From NCBI GenBank assembly GCA_009841255.1, contig VXMD01000013.1, positions 65,034 to 129,033 on the forward strand: a stretch of 64,000 nt of DNA, given 5' to 3'. The notes beneath the pieces are model-generated. The model searched no databases. It saw only the letters and a list, made by a program, of their open reading frames with translations, and was not told where the DNA came from. Every line of letters begins with the position of its first letter. Position 1 is the stretch's first letter. This document shows, piece by piece, positions 17,367 to 27,114 of this stretch. The stretch is from Candidatus Poribacteria bacterium (lineage in GTDB: Bacteria; Poribacteria; WGA-4E; WGA-3G). A program made the position numbers and the translations under genes.

Positions 17367-18125
17367 TTAGGTTGCCGTTAAGGGATAACCGTTCTCGACA
17401 ATCGGTTCTTTCAGAAACTCAAACTCGTATTGTGGTAACGATGCCCCAGGTTTCAACGCCGCAAAATCTTTTTTCCAGCGATCTACTGCGTCTGGACGCA
17501 CAATGATCCTGCCCAAGGGGATACCCAAAAACGCTTCAAGCTCCTTGAGGATCCGTTCCTGATGTAAAATAAAGTCTTCAAAGCGTATCTGGATAACATT
17601 TTTAGGCATAGGCGTTGCTTGCATGAGTTTATACTGATAAATCCATGAAATTGCCCGTCTTTCATAGATATCATCCGTTTCAGGATAGACGACTCCGAAA
17701 TCCCGAAGGTCATCCGTTTTATGATTCCCTCGGATGCAATCCCGCGGATCCCGAATCCAGTGGATGAACTTTATCTCAGGAAACATCCGAGCTATCCACG
17801 GGTAGATTAACGTCGTCTCAGGTATCTTCCAGCCTTTGTGAGGTGCCGGATTCTGTAGCACATCTTCAAGATAGGTATTGATAAGTCGTTCAAATTCCGG
17901 GTCGATCGGCATCGTGAACAGGGGTTCAAAATCCCATGATAGACCGCCTTCCCACTTGACATATTGTGCCATCACTCGACAGGCATCATACATCGCATGC
18001 GGTGGAATCTTATCGCCGGAGGGGTTCAACTGGCTTCCCATGAAAACCCCACTGGCGTATAATGTATGAGAAATGGCGCGCGTCCCTGAATGACCCCTGC
18101 CAATCACTGTAATCAAATTTTCCAT
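17367..18125 (-). CDS. Sulfotransferase family protein
   Basis: 252 residues from the ATG at 18125, chosen because the protein then begins MENLITVIGRGHSGTR. That stretch is the 5'-phosphosulfate-binding loop of PAPS-dependent sulfotransferases. A longer frame to 18161 would run into repeat DNA. The 3'-phosphate-binding region is visible around KFIHWIRDPRDCIRGN (residues about 125-140). No transmembrane segment is seen, so a soluble enzyme transferring sulfate from PAPS to a hydroxyl or amino acceptor is likely; the acceptor is unknown. No SD precedes the start. Marine sponge symbionts often carry sulfotransferases for sulfated glycans or lipids. Confidence 0.8.
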   Translation of the reverse strand: MENLITVIGRGHSGTRAISHTLYASGVFMGSQLNPSGDKIPPHAMYDACRVMAQYVKWEGGLSWDFEPLFTMPIDPEFERLINTYLEDVLQNPAPHKGWKIPETTLIYPWIARMFPEIKFIHWIRDPRDCIRGNHKTDDLRDFGVVYPETDDIYERRAISWIYQYKLMQATPMPKNVIQIRFEDFILHQERILKELEAFLGIPLGRIIVRPDAVDRWKKDFAALKPGASLPQYEFEFLKEPIVENGYPLTAT

Positions 18126-18178
18126 AGTAGATGGCAGTCGGCAGTCAGCACTTACCGACAACCGATAACCTCTGCGTC
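18126..18178. repeat. GCAGTCGGCAGTCAGC-type spacer repeat
   Basis: This segment contains GCAGTCGGCAGTCAGC followed by CCGACAACCGATAACC, the same words that recur in other spacers and inside the C25 peptidase gene at 49641. It occupies the leader of the sulfotransferase gene. Confidence 0.6.
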
Positions 18179-18375
18179 TTATATGAAATTGACTTGTTTA
18201 TTTTCGATGTTTAATATTATATTAAGTTACGTATGCGAATCTAAGATGTCGCATTACACAGTTTTCAGTCGCATTGAGACGTTATTGCCCTCAGTGGTAG
18301 TTTCTCACGCGATTCAAAACATTGTATCAAATATCATAAACAAAGGAAACCATTTTTTCTAAGGACTTTATCACC

Positions 18376-19536
18376 ATGCAGAAATTCTTAGTGCTCATTA
18401 GTTTTAGCGTATTGTTTGCCATATCAATCGGGTGTGACCGCATCCAAAAAGTTGTTACGCCTCAACAAGAAGAAGAAACCCTTAAGATCGGTTTCGTCGT
18501 CGCCGGCGAACGTGTTACCTATCCAAACGGCGCTGAGATGGCTGTAACAGAGGTTAACCAGCAGGGTGGGCTTCTCGGAATGCCGGTCGAACTGATCGGG
18601 CACATCAACAAAGAAGCACTACCGGAAGTCTCCGTCCAGATCGTTGAACAATTCATCGTTGAAGACGAAATTATTGCGCTCATCGGACCCAACCGTTCGT
18701 CTCATGCCGTTGAGGTAGGTCCAATCGCGCAGCGTTATGGAATCCCGATGGTTACCACGAGCGCAACCAATCCCAACGTAACAAATGCGGGTGATTTTGT
18801 CTTTATGGCATCCTTCACGGACAATTTCCAAGGTGCCGTCATGGCACAGTTCGCGAAAACAGATCTCGGCATGACTACGGCTGCCGTTATTACGCGGCGC
18901 GGGGATCTCTACACGGAAGGGATCTCTGAATTTTTTGCCTCCAATTTCAGTAAACTCGGTGGCGAAATTGTCGCCAACGAATTCTATGATGCCAATCCAT
19001 CAGACTTTACAGCACCATTGGCACATATTGCCGCTATGCAGCCTGATGCACTTTTCATATCCGGTTTTACGCAAGACATTGTCCTAATAACGCAACAGGC
19101 GCGAGCGATCCCTTTACAAAACACAGCAGGCGAACCCACGGTCTTCCTCGGCGCGGACGCATGGGACAGTCAACTGCTATTTGATAACGAAGCGGCTGAA
19201 TTAGAAGGCAGTTTCTTCAGTGGACATTTCTCATCAGACACAGATGAACCGAACGCCCGCACCTTTGTTGACGCTTACGAATCCATCTATGGGGTTGCAC
19301 CGACTGGCGGTGTAGCGGTCAGTTACGATGCCGTCAAATTACTTTTTCAAGCTATAGAGCGAGCGGGAAGCCTCAATCCGGGTGAAATACGTCAACAACT
19401 CGCCGCCACAGAAAACTACATCGGTGCGACGACCATCGCCAATTATGACGAAAATCGGCATCCAACCAAAAGTGCCGTAATTTTCACTATCGAAAACGGT
19501 GAAAAGCAATTTCACAAACAGATCGATCCCTTCTAA
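18376..19536 (+). CDS. ABC-transporter substrate-binding lipoprotein (branched-chain amino acid type)
   Basis: 386 residues. AAGGA lies 9 bases before the ATG. The signal peptide ends in a lipobox (SIGC, Cys about 20), so the protein is lipid-anchored. The mature part has the type I periplasmic-binding fold of the LivJ/AmiC group: LKIGFVVAGER, YPNGAEMAVTEVNQQGGLLGMPVEL, ALIGPNRSSHAVEVGPIAQRYGIPMVTTSATNP and a C-terminal VSYDAVKLLFQAIERAG. Such proteins bind branched-chain amino acids, amides or aromatic acids. No permease or ATPase genes are adjacent, so the partner transporter is elsewhere or the protein acts as a receptor. Confidence 0.88.
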   Translation: MQKFLVLISFSVLFAISIGCDRIQKVVTPQQEEETLKIGFVVAGERVTYPNGAEMAVTEVNQQGGLLGMPVELIGHINKEALPEVSVQIVEQFIVEDEIIALIGPNRSSHAVEVGPIAQRYGIPMVTTSATNPNVTNAGDFVFMASFTDNFQGAVMAQFAKTDLGMTTAAVITRRGDLYTEGISEFFASNFSKLGGEIVANEFYDANPSDFTAPLAHIAAMQPDALFISGFTQDIVLITQQARAIPLQNTAGEPTVFLGADAWDSQLLFDNEAAELEGSFFSGHFSSDTDEPNARTFVDAYESIYGVAPTGGVAVSYDAVKLLFQAIERAGSLNPGEIRQQLAATENYIGATTIANYDENRHPTKSAVIFTIENGEKQFHKQIDPF

Positions 19537-19592
19537 TGCGAACAGTATCAGTGGTAATTTGCGTTAATTTCTAACAAAAGCATACATGCCTT

Positions 19593-21605
19593 ATGAAAAT
19601 TTCCCGTTTTCTGATATATCTACTACTCGTAATTTCAATTTACTGTTTCCCTACTATCGCGCAAGATGCAACACGATTTAGTCTACCTGAAGGCGCAATA
19701 GCACGACTCGGTAAGGGAACGTTAGGCGAAATTCAGTTTTCTCCGGACGGCAGTCGGCTTGCGGTCTCCAGTTCTGTCGGTATCTGGTTCTATGATCCGC
19801 AAACTGGTAAGGAATTAGACCTGCTGAGATACACGGACGGAGTTTCTCCTTTCGCGTTTGCGTATTCACCCGATGGAAATACTGTTGCCAGTGCAGGCAC
19901 GAACCAGATGACAGTGATAACAGGAAGAATAGAATCGAGACTTCCTTCAATTTCGGGGAATATAGTACAGATGCGGGATGTCACAACCGGGGAAAAAAGA
20001 ACGACGGTCAGCGTACAGACACAGCAGGTTGCTAATGTCGTATACGCTCCCGATGGAAAAACAATCGCGACTGCAAGAAAGCGAGATAACACGGTATATT
20101 TGTGGGACACTGCTACAGGGAAACTCAAGGGAACACTCGAAAGGGTAGGTAGAGGTAGCGTTGCGTCTTTTGTGTATGCTTCCGATGGAAAAACGATCGC
20201 GACGGCAGGGGGATGGACAGACAACGTTGTGCAGTTGTGGGACGCACAAACGGGCGACCACAAAACGACACTGACTGGACATACGAAACGGGTCAATTCC
20301 GTTACATATTCACCTGATGGCAACATAATCGTTTCTGGGAGCGCGGATGGCACAGTGCGGTTGTGGGATACTGCCACCGGAAAACACAAACCCATCCTGA
20401 ATCACACCAATTGGTTTAATCTCCTATTTCAATGGTTGAACGCACCTGTTCATTCTGTTGCGTATTCACCCGATGGAAATACCGTCGCTGCTGGAAGTAT
20501 GGACAGTGCGGTGCGATTGTGGGATACACAGATCCCAAAACTCAAAGCTACACTTATTGGACATTCGGGATCAGTTGATACTGTCGTCTATTCACCCGAC
20601 GGGAAAACGATCGCCACCGCTGGCGGTTGGGAAGACAACACAGTGCGATTATGGGATGCTGTCACGGGTGAAACCAAAGCCGTTCTCACAGGATATATCC
20701 ATATCAGTGCTGTCGCATATTCCCCTGATGGTGAGATGATCGCCACGGGTACGGACTATCGCAGCGACTCACTACAATTGTGGGATGTTCCGACAGGGAA
20801 ACGCAAAACGACGTATACCGAACACATGGAGGGCACTCTCTCTTCCATCGTGTATTCGCCCGATGGCAAGACAATCGCTGCGGTGGGTCTGGAAGATAAG
20901 ACAGTTCGGTTGTGGAGTAGCGGAACAGGTACACACAAAGCCACATTCAAACCTATCAACACAGATCCTGAATACGACATATCTTCGGTGGCATATTCAT
21001 CCGATGGACAGACGATTGCTGTCGTCGGAGGATATTATAAACAACATAGAGGAACGGTATACCTCTGGCACGCGCAGACACGGAAACGCAAGGTCATATA
21101 TGAAGGACCCGATTATATATCTTCCGTAGCGTATTCGCCAGACGGCAAGACGATCGCTACTGGAAGCTGGAACGGCAACATACAGATGTGGCATACTGTG
21201 ACAGGTGAGGAACTCAAAACAATCCCCACTGGACACAAAGGCGGGGTCGAGTCATTAGCGTATTCACCTGATGGTAAGAGGCTTGCGTCTGGTGGAGGAT
21301 ATCGCGATGACCTCGTGCAATTGTGGGATGCGGTAACAGTGGAACACAAAGCCAGACTTAGAGGACATACGAAGACTGTCAGTTCCGTTGTGTATTCACC
21401 CGACAGACAGACGATCGCTTCGGGAAGCACGGATGGCACCGTCCAGTTCTGGGATGCGATGACAGGGAAACACAAGGCCACATTCACCGCACAGACGGAC
21501 ATCGTTTCTGTTGTGTATTCACCCGATGGACAGACAATCGCTACCAGAAGTACCGATGGCACGGTGATACTCTGGAAAACCAAATCGACTTCGGAGGAGA
21601 AATAG
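19593..21605 (+). CDS. Secreted WD40-repeat protein, two propellers
   Basis: 670 residues. Signal peptide residues 1-24 (PTIAQ|D). The remainder is 14 units of the form V-AYSPDG-x-TIA-x-G-S-D-T-VRLWD-x-TG, i.e. WD40 repeats, enough for two seven-bladed propellers. No enzymatic domain is attached. An exported WD40 protein suggests a binding or scaffold role on the surface or in the periplasm; partners are unknown. No clear SD precedes ATG 19593. The repeats are similar at DNA level, which makes internal recombination plausible. It stands alone, downstream of the binding-protein gene by 56 bp. Confidence 0.85.
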   Translation: MKISRFLIYLLLVISIYCFPTIAQDATRFSLPEGAIARLGKGTLGEIQFSPDGSRLAVSSSVGIWFYDPQTGKELDLLRYTDGVSPFAFAYSPDGNTVASAGTNQMTVITGRIESRLPSISGNIVQMRDVTTGEKRTTVSVQTQQVANVVYAPDGKTIATARKRDNTVYLWDTATGKLKGTLERVGRGSVASFVYASDGKTIATAGGWTDNVVQLWDAQTGDHKTTLTGHTKRVNSVTYSPDGNIIVSGSADGTVRLWDTATGKHKPILNHTNWFNLLFQWLNAPVHSVAYSPDGNTVAAGSMDSAVRLWDTQIPKLKATLIGHSGSVDTVVYSPDGKTIATAGGWEDNTVRLWDAVTGETKAVLTGYIHISAVAYSPDGEMIATGTDYRSDSLQLWDVPTGKRKTTYTEHMEGTLSSIVYSPDGKTIAAVGLEDKTVRLWSSGTGTHKATFKPINTDPEYDISSVAYSSDGQTIAVVGGYYKQHRGTVYLWHAQTRKRKVIYEGPDYISSVAYSPDGKTIATGSWNGNIQMWHTVTGEELKTIPTGHKGGVESLAYSPDGKRLASGGGYRDDLVQLWDAVTVEHKARLRGHTKTVSSVVYSPDRQTIASGSTDGTVQFWDAMTGKHKATFTAQTDIVSVVYSPDGQTIATRSTDGTVILWKTKSTSEEK

Positions 21606-21646
21606 ATTTAAATCTTTGCTTTCAGTCAACCCTCTAACAACGCCAT

Positions 21647-21766
21647 GGCTTATGCAACGCGCAATACATTGCGCTACTACGAACCCTACTGCTTTTGAGC
21701 AACGCACATTCTTCTAAAGTATGTTTGTAGTAAAGTGATTTATCGTTTGTCTACGTAAGTTCTAAA
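21647..21766. repeat. Degenerate copy of the AGGACTTACGCA-ended element
   Basis: Left part GGCTTATGCAACGCGCAAT and ATTGCGCTACTACGAACC, right part TGTCTACGTAAGTTCT. It aligns with the intact element at 32092-32216 (ATTGCGCTACTACAAACC inside, TGCGTAAGTCCT at the end). The terminal repeats have decayed here. Confidence 0.6.
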
Positions 21767-21800
21767 CACTTAGTGCTACTACGAAAAATAGGAGATAGAT

Positions 21801-22805
21801 ATGAATAGACCGCCAGAAGCCTTCGTTCACGTGGACGAAGAACGTCTTCTCAACTTCTCTACTGCTTGCTTTGAAAAGGCGGGCATCACGCACGAACACG
21901 CCGCACTCATCAGCCGTTTGCTCGTCAATTCCGACTTACGAGGTGTCCGCAGTCACGGCACCCGAACCGTCAACGGATATTGCGGAGGCTTTGAAAACGG
22001 AAGTTTCAATCCGAACCCTGATATCCGTGTCATCCGTGAAACCCCAACGGCTGTCGTTCTGGATGGAAACGGTACGCTCGGCTATCTCCCGATGGTGCGC
22101 GCAACCGAACACGCTATCGCTAAAGCGAAAGAGGTGGGCATCGGGATGGGACTCGTCCGCTACATTGGGCACTACGGGTCTGCCGGACACTATGCACGAA
22201 TCTGTAATGCGTCAGGTTGTATAGGTTTCTCAGTGCAAGGGTATCAGAATCAAGGCAACGCCGGAAACCAAGACCCCAAACCGCAACTCGGTTACTATGG
22301 CAACCCTCCGATCTGTTTCGCTATTCCCTCTGATGACGAACCCCCGGTCGTGCTCGACGCAGCGACCTGTATCATGGCGGACTACCAACGGGGTCCTGAT
22401 TTCGATGCGCTGCTTTCAGTGATTCCAGCGGCTTTCTTTAAAAGCATCGGTTATACCGCCATAGCGAGTCTGCTCGGTGGTGCGCTCACTGGCTTCACAG
22501 AACCGCCACCGGAGGATACCGCGAAATGGGGTGGTGCGAGTATGGGAGGAATGGTGCTCGCTATAGACATCGAATCCGTCGTGCCAACTGCTGTTTTCCA
22601 TGCGGAAGTCGATCGGATGGTGCACGATGTTCGCGAAACCTATGAACCAATGCCTGGAACAGACAGAGCACTTCTACCGGGTGGGATCGAAACGGAACGC
22701 ACAGAACAACATCGGCGTGAAGGTATCCGTTACGGTGAGATGGAACAGGAGTCCGCACGCGGGGTCAGTGAGCGGTTAGGTGTGCCACTTCCTTGGGACG
22801 AATAA
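21801..22805 (+). CDS. Ldh-family (malate/L-lactate-type) oxidoreductase, copy 1
   Basis: 334 residues, AGGAG 10 bases before the ATG. The sequence shows the Ldh_2 family fold (malate/L-sulfolactate/ureidoglycolate dehydrogenases, NAD(P)-dependent, unrelated to classical lactate dehydrogenase): LISRLLVNSDLRGVRSHGT, GNGTLGYLPMVRATEHAIAKAK, HYGSAGHYA and NPPICFAIP with VVLDAATC. The catalytic histidine is in the SHG motif around residue 53. The product could be an oxoacid from malate, lactate, sulfolactate or another 2-hydroxyacid. A second copy follows 111 bp downstream with most residues identical. Confidence 0.88.
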   Translation: MNRPPEAFVHVDEERLLNFSTACFEKAGITHEHAALISRLLVNSDLRGVRSHGTRTVNGYCGGFENGSFNPNPDIRVIRETPTAVVLDGNGTLGYLPMVRATEHAIAKAKEVGIGMGLVRYIGHYGSAGHYARICNASGCIGFSVQGYQNQGNAGNQDPKPQLGYYGNPPICFAIPSDDEPPVVLDAATCIMADYQRGPDFDALLSVIPAAFFKSIGYTAIASLLGGALTGFTEPPPEDTAKWGGASMGGMVLAIDIESVVPTAVFHAEVDRMVHDVRETYEPMPGTDRALLPGGIETERTEQHRREGIRYGEMEQESARGVSERLGVPLPWDE

Positions 22806-22916
22806 CCCCTGCGCTTATAGGAAATGAAACTGCAGAATGAATTATCGGGTGCGGTTCCAAACCGGACCTACTGGACTTGGTGAGTCGGGTGTTCGTAATT
22901 ATAGGAGGAAGAAGAC

Positions 22917-23918
22917 ATGAATAGACCACCAGAAACTTTCGTTTTAGTAGATGAGGAACGACTTCTCAACTTCTCTACTGCTTGCTTTGAGAAAGCCGGC
23001 GTTCCACATGAACACGCAGCACTTATCAGTCGATTGCTTGTCAACTCTGACTTACGAGGCGTCCGTAGTCACGGCACACAGACTGTCAATAGATATTGTG
23101 CAGGGTTTGAAAACGGAAACCTAAATCCGAACCCAGATATCCGGGTCATCCATGAAACCCCAACGGCTGTTGTGCTGGATGGAAACGGTACGCTCGGTTA
23201 TCTCCCAATGGTGCGCGCAACCGAACACGCTATCGCCAAAGCGAAAGCGGTCGGCATCGGGATGGGACTCGTCCGCTACATTGGACACTATGGGTCTGCG
23301 GGGCACTATGCCCGTATGTGTAACGAAGCCGGATGCATCGGATTTTCGGTCCAGGGATCCCGGAACCACGGCAATGCCGGAAACCAAGACCCGAAACCAC
23401 AGATTGGTTACTACGGCAATCCGCCTATCTGTTTCGCTATCCCTTCTGGCGATGAACCCCCGGTCGTGCTTGACGCGGCGACCTGTATTATGGCGGATTA
23501 CCAACGGGGTCCCGAATTCGATGCGCTGCTTTCGATCATCCCGGCGGCTTTCTTCAAGAGTATGGGCTACACCGCTGTTGCACACCTACTCGGCGGTGGA
23601 CTCACTGGCTTCACCGAACCACCATCGGAGGACACCGCAAAATGGCGTCCACCACAGGGCGGTATGGTACTCGTCATAGATATTGAATCCGTTGTGCCAC
23701 CTGATGTCTTCCACGCAGAAGTTGATCGGATGGTACACGATGTTCGCGAAACCTACGAACCGATGCCGGGAACCGACAGAGCACTACTACCCGGGGCAAT
23801 TGAAGTGGAACGTACAGAATTGCATCGCCGTGAAGGTATCCGTTACGGGGAAGCCGAACAGGAATCCGCACGTGCGGTCAGTGAACGGTTAGGCGTGTCA
23901 CTCCCTTGGGATGAATAA
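22917..23918 (+). CDS. Ldh-family oxidoreductase, tandem copy 2
   Basis: 333 residues, AGGAGG 7-8 bases before the ATG. It has the same family landmarks as the preceding gene (RGVRSHGT, LGYLPMVRATEHAIAKAK, HYGSAGHYA, VVLDAATC) and the two proteins are identical over most of their length. Differences cluster in short stretches, for example KWGGASMGGM against KWRPPQGGM near residue 238 and the 20-residue region around residue 170. The pair clearly arose by tandem duplication. Both copies keep the catalytic motifs and intact frames, so both are probably active; different substrate preference or added dosage cannot be separated by sequence. Confidence 0.88.
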   Translation: MNRPPETFVLVDEERLLNFSTACFEKAGVPHEHAALISRLLVNSDLRGVRSHGTQTVNRYCAGFENGNLNPNPDIRVIHETPTAVVLDGNGTLGYLPMVRATEHAIAKAKAVGIGMGLVRYIGHYGSAGHYARMCNEAGCIGFSVQGSRNHGNAGNQDPKPQIGYYGNPPICFAIPSGDEPPVVLDAATCIMADYQRGPEFDALLSIIPAAFFKSMGYTAVAHLLGGGLTGFTEPPSEDTAKWRPPQGGMVLVIDIESVVPPDVFHAEVDRMVHDVRETYEPMPGTDRALLPGAIEVERTELHRREGIRYGEAEQESARAVSERLGVSLPWDE

Positions 23919-23960
23919 CTTTCATACCGCCGTAGGAAAAAGAAAATCAAGAAAGCAGAT

Positions 23961-24001
23961 GAGATTTTCCTTGCCTTTTTTGGGAAAATGTTACATACTT
24001 T
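23961..24001 (+). promoter_or_regulatory. 41-bp upstream element shared by two HAF-propeller genes, copy 1
   Basis: A 41-base block beginning GAGATTTTCCTTGCC and ending TACATACTTT recurs at 26875-26915 upstream of the paralogous gene, with three mismatches. ATTTTCC and GGGAAAAT inside it form a short inverted repeat. It could be a shared promoter or regulator site, or just the flank of the duplicated unit. Confidence 0.45.
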
Positions 24002-24155
24002 TTAGGATGCCTAAATGTATCAGGACACCCGGTTCTCGCTTTTAGCGTATTATTCTAACTTGCGATACTTCAAATACAAGCGTCATCCCGCAAGACAGGG
24101 TATCTGACATATTGTTTTTTATTTTTGAAGAAAATACTTTAGAAAGGCTTGTGTT

Positions 24156-26810
24156 ATGTACACTCATATTAAAACCCACTTTTTATTTTACACGTTTACG
24201 TTGTTCGTATGCCTCAACGCCTTTTTCATAGGGAACACTGCTGCACAAGGCAGCTCCAACTATACCTTTGAGACGATTGACGTTGAGGGTGTAGAGTTCT
24301 TAGCGGTGACGGCAAGTAGCGACTTTGAGGACTACGCTGGCAACACCCCGAGTGCCAATGGTGAAAAAATGGTTGCCTTTACGCTCATTGACGGTGTTTT
24401 TGAGACCCACGATTTCCCTGGCGCGAAAAATACCTATTTCTATGCGCTCGGTAATAATGGACTCGCTGCGGGGCACTACGAGGATAGCGATGGTCTTTTC
24501 CACGGTGTCATCTTAGAGAATGGTGAGTTGCGGGAATACAACTTCCCGGATTCTGTTGAAACGGAGATCTATGGATATAGTGATTCAACCGGGGTGCTGA
24601 CGGGTAATTTTACAGATGCGTCCGGCATTCGTCGTGGGTTCTCAGGGGAGACAATAGTTGAGTTCCCTGGGGCGTCGGAAACTTATGCCGATTTTGTAAG
24701 CGGGTTAGGCAATATCGTGGGCAGTTACGTAGATACTGAAGGCGCATATCATGCATACCTGCGTGGACCTGGAGGTAGTTTTGCAACTCTGGGTATTCCA
24801 GAAATACCAAATATGGAATACTTTTTTCTGCACGGTATCAACGATGCCCTGGTTGCCGTTGGCAGAGCGAAAGCAGCGGATGGTGTCCCGCTGACCTTTG
24901 TCGGCAATCCCGTTGCTCTACAAGAATTTAAGATTCCGGGCGCCGTTAGCACAGAAGGTTGGAATATCAATCAAGATAGTTCTGTCGTCGGCCACTATAC
25001 TTCAGCCGATGGACGTACACATGGATTTATCGCCAGACCCTTACAGCCGACTGCTGTGCGACCACCTCCTAAGCTCAGCTATACTTTTGAGAGTATTGAT
25101 GTTCCCAGTGTAGATTTTTTAGCGGTGACGGCGAGTAGCGACTTTGAGGATTACGCAGGCAACATGCGGGGTCCTGATGGTGAAAAAGATGTCGCCTTTA
25201 CGCTGATTGATGGCGTTTTTACGACCTACGATTTTCCCGGCTCGCAAGGCACCTATTTCTATGCGCTAGGTAATGATGGAATAGCTGCGGGGCACTACGA
25301 GGATAGCGACGGTCTTTTTCACGGTGTCATCTTAGAGAATGGTGAGTTGCGGGAATACAACTTCCCAGATGCCGTCGAAACGGAGATCTACGGGTATAGT
25401 GATTCGACAGGAGCACTGACGGGTAGTTTTGTAGATACTGCTGGTGTTCGCCGCGGGTTTTCAGGAGACACAATAGTCGAGTCTCCTGGATCATTGACAA
25501 CATACGCCGATTTTGTGAGTTGGACAGGCCATATCGTGGGTAGTTACGTGGATGCTGATGGTGTATATCATGCCTACATGCGTAGTTCGGTGGGTAGATT
25601 TCTATCTATCGACCTTCCAAACGCACTAAATCTGGAATACTTTTTTCTTCACGGTCTCAACAGGACAAGGACTGTCGTTGGACGGGCGAAAGCGGTGGGT
25701 GATGTCCCGCGCACCTATGTCGGCAGCCCCCTCAACCTACAAGAATTGCAGGTTCCGGGTGCTGTTAGCACAGAGGGCTGGAATATCAATGAGGACGGTT
25801 CTGTCGTCGGGCACTATGACTCAGCCGATGGGCGTAGACACGGATTCATCGCCAGGCTCGTTCCCAAAGCAGAGGGCGATCATTTTGGCAACACCTACAC
25901 TGTCACACTCTCTAAAGGGTTGAACATGCTATCTGTGCCGTTGGCATCCCCAGCACCGATGACTGCCAAGGCACTTTTAGCGATGACAGGCGCAACGACC
26001 GTCATCCGACTTGATGCGTCAAACCAGCGGTTCATCGCATGGACGCCAGGCGCACCCAATGATGGGTTCCCGATTGAGGGTGGACACGGCTATATCGTCA
26101 ATGTCCCAAAAACTCGTAACTTCGCCTTCATTGGCGCACCGTGGACAGATCCAACAGACCAAACGGAAGATGTTGCTGCAGCGTCCCCCGCCATATCCAC
26201 GAAGCTGCCACAGCAAACGTGGGCATTCGTTGTCAGTGGGCATTTGGAAGGTAAACCAACTTTTGATGGCTATCAAGTTATCGTCCGTAACCTGAGAACA
26301 GACAGCGTGATCACCGCCTCAGTGGACGGTGGTTATTTCGCCGCCGCAACCGCCGATTTGGCGCGGCGGAGCGTCGTTGAAGTTGGGGATGTGATTGAGT
26401 TACGCGTCATCGGTCCGAGTGGAAATGCGGAGTTACAACCGGTTACTTACAAAGTAACCCCTGAGCATCTGGCGAACGCCGTCTTGTCTGTCAGGCTTGA
26501 TGGTATCGGTAAACCTGAGCAGAATCTTCTGTTGCAGAACTATCCGAATCCGTTCAATCCCGAGACGTGGATACCGTATCAACTCTCGGAAGACAGCCCG
26601 GTATCGATCTCCATTTATGATACAACGGGTCGTTTAGTTCGGACGCTTTCGTTGGGTTTGCAATCCGCAGGGTTTTACAATAGCCAGGGACGTGCGGCGT
26701 ATTGGGATGGACGCAATGCGCTCGGAGAACGCGTTGCGAGTGGTATCTATTTTTACCAGTTGACAACCCCCACCTTCCAGCAGACACGACGGCTCGTCAT
26801 TGTAAAGTAG
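24156..26810 (+). CDS. Secreted HAF-type propeller protein with C-terminal sorting domain (paralogue 1)
   Basis: 884 residues, AGAAAGG before the ATG. The signal peptide ends near TAAQ (about residue 32). Two tandem modules of about 270 residues follow (about 35-305 and 308-570). Each begins YTFE(T/S)IDV and contains repeated NDGLAAGHYEDSDG, GALTGSFVD, HIVGSYVDADG and GSVVGHYDSADGRRHGFIAR units, which match the HAF-type extracellular repeat. A beta-rich linker (YTVTLSKGLNMLSVPL) comes next, and the last 90 residues are a FlgD-like/type-IX-like sorting domain: NYPNPFNPETWIPYQL, VSISIYDTTGRLVRTL, YWDGRNALGERVASGIYFYQL. Such a C-terminus implies export and surface attachment or release. No enzymatic motif was found. 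It is the first of three similar genes. Confidence 0.85.
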   Translation: MYTHIKTHFLFYTFTLFVCLNAFFIGNTAAQGSSNYTFETIDVEGVEFLAVTASSDFEDYAGNTPSANGEKMVAFTLIDGVFETHDFPGAKNTYFYALGNNGLAAGHYEDSDGLFHGVILENGELREYNFPDSVETEIYGYSDSTGVLTGNFTDASGIRRGFSGETIVEFPGASETYADFVSGLGNIVGSYVDTEGAYHAYLRGPGGSFATLGIPEIPNMEYFFLHGINDALVAVGRAKAADGVPLTFVGNPVALQEFKIPGAVSTEGWNINQDSSVVGHYTSADGRTHGFIARPLQPTAVRPPPKLSYTFESIDVPSVDFLAVTASSDFEDYAGNMRGPDGEKDVAFTLIDGVFTTYDFPGSQGTYFYALGNDGIAAGHYEDSDGLFHGVILENGELREYNFPDAVETEIYGYSDSTGALTGSFVDTAGVRRGFSGDTIVESPGSLTTYADFVSWTGHIVGSYVDADGVYHAYMRSSVGRFLSIDLPNALNLEYFFLHGLNRTRTVVGRAKAVGDVPRTYVGSPLNLQELQVPGAVSTEGWNINEDGSVVGHYDSADGRRHGFIARLVPKAEGDHFGNTYTVTLSKGLNMLSVPLASPAPMTAKALLAMTGATTVIRLDASNQRFIAWTPGAPNDGFPIEGGHGYIVNVPKTRNFAFIGAPWTDPTDQTEDVAAASPAISTKLPQQTWAFVVSGHLEGKPTFDGYQVIVRNLRTDSVITASVDGGYFAAATADLARRSVVEVGDVIELRVIGPSGNAELQPVTYKVTPEHLANAVLSVRLDGIGKPEQNLLLQNYPNPFNPETWIPYQLSEDSPVSISIYDTTGRLVRTLSLGLQSAGFYNSQGRAAYWDGRNALGERVASGIYFYQLTTPTFQQTRRLVIVK

Positions 26811-26840
26811 GGCAATCGTATAAAACTTACACCCTTCCCT

Positions 26841-26871
26841 GGGTAGGTGCGGTTTGAAGCGACACCTACCC
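26841..26871 (+). terminator. Hairpin after HAF-propeller gene 1
   Basis: GGGTAGGTG and CACCTACCC pair over 9 bp around a 13-base loop, 30 bp past the stop codon. It is a degenerate member of the GGTAGG-CGGTTT palindrome family seen intact at 29886. No strong U-run follows. Confidence 0.45.
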
Positions 26872-26874
26872 ATT

Positions 26875-26915
26875 GAGATTTTCCTTACCTTTTTTGGTAA
26901 AATGTTGCATACTTT
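26875..26915 (+). promoter_or_regulatory. 41-bp upstream element, copy 2
   Basis: This block matches 23961-24001 at 38 of 41 positions. It lies 200 bp upstream of the second HAF-propeller start. The rest of 26916-27114 contains no gene that I can support. Confidence 0.45.
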
Positions 26916-27114
26916 CTCACAGTGTTTTTGAATGTCCCAAGATAGCCTGTCCTTATGTTACATTACCAAAACACGTATTCCAGTAGAAGCGATCTCCGCA
27001 TCGCGGCACCCAGCAGAAATCGGTAGAAAACTGAAGACTGAATGGCTCTGGGACTGGTGCTTGGTATACTGTTTTTTTATCCTTGAGACTTATACTTTAA
27101 GAAAGGGTTTCGTT

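Noticed and set aside
19593..21605. Antisense frames of up to 200 codons across the WD40 and HAF genes
   Set aside because: Repetitive codon usage of the sense genes leaves long open antisense frames; they lack starts with ribosome sites and recognisable motifs.
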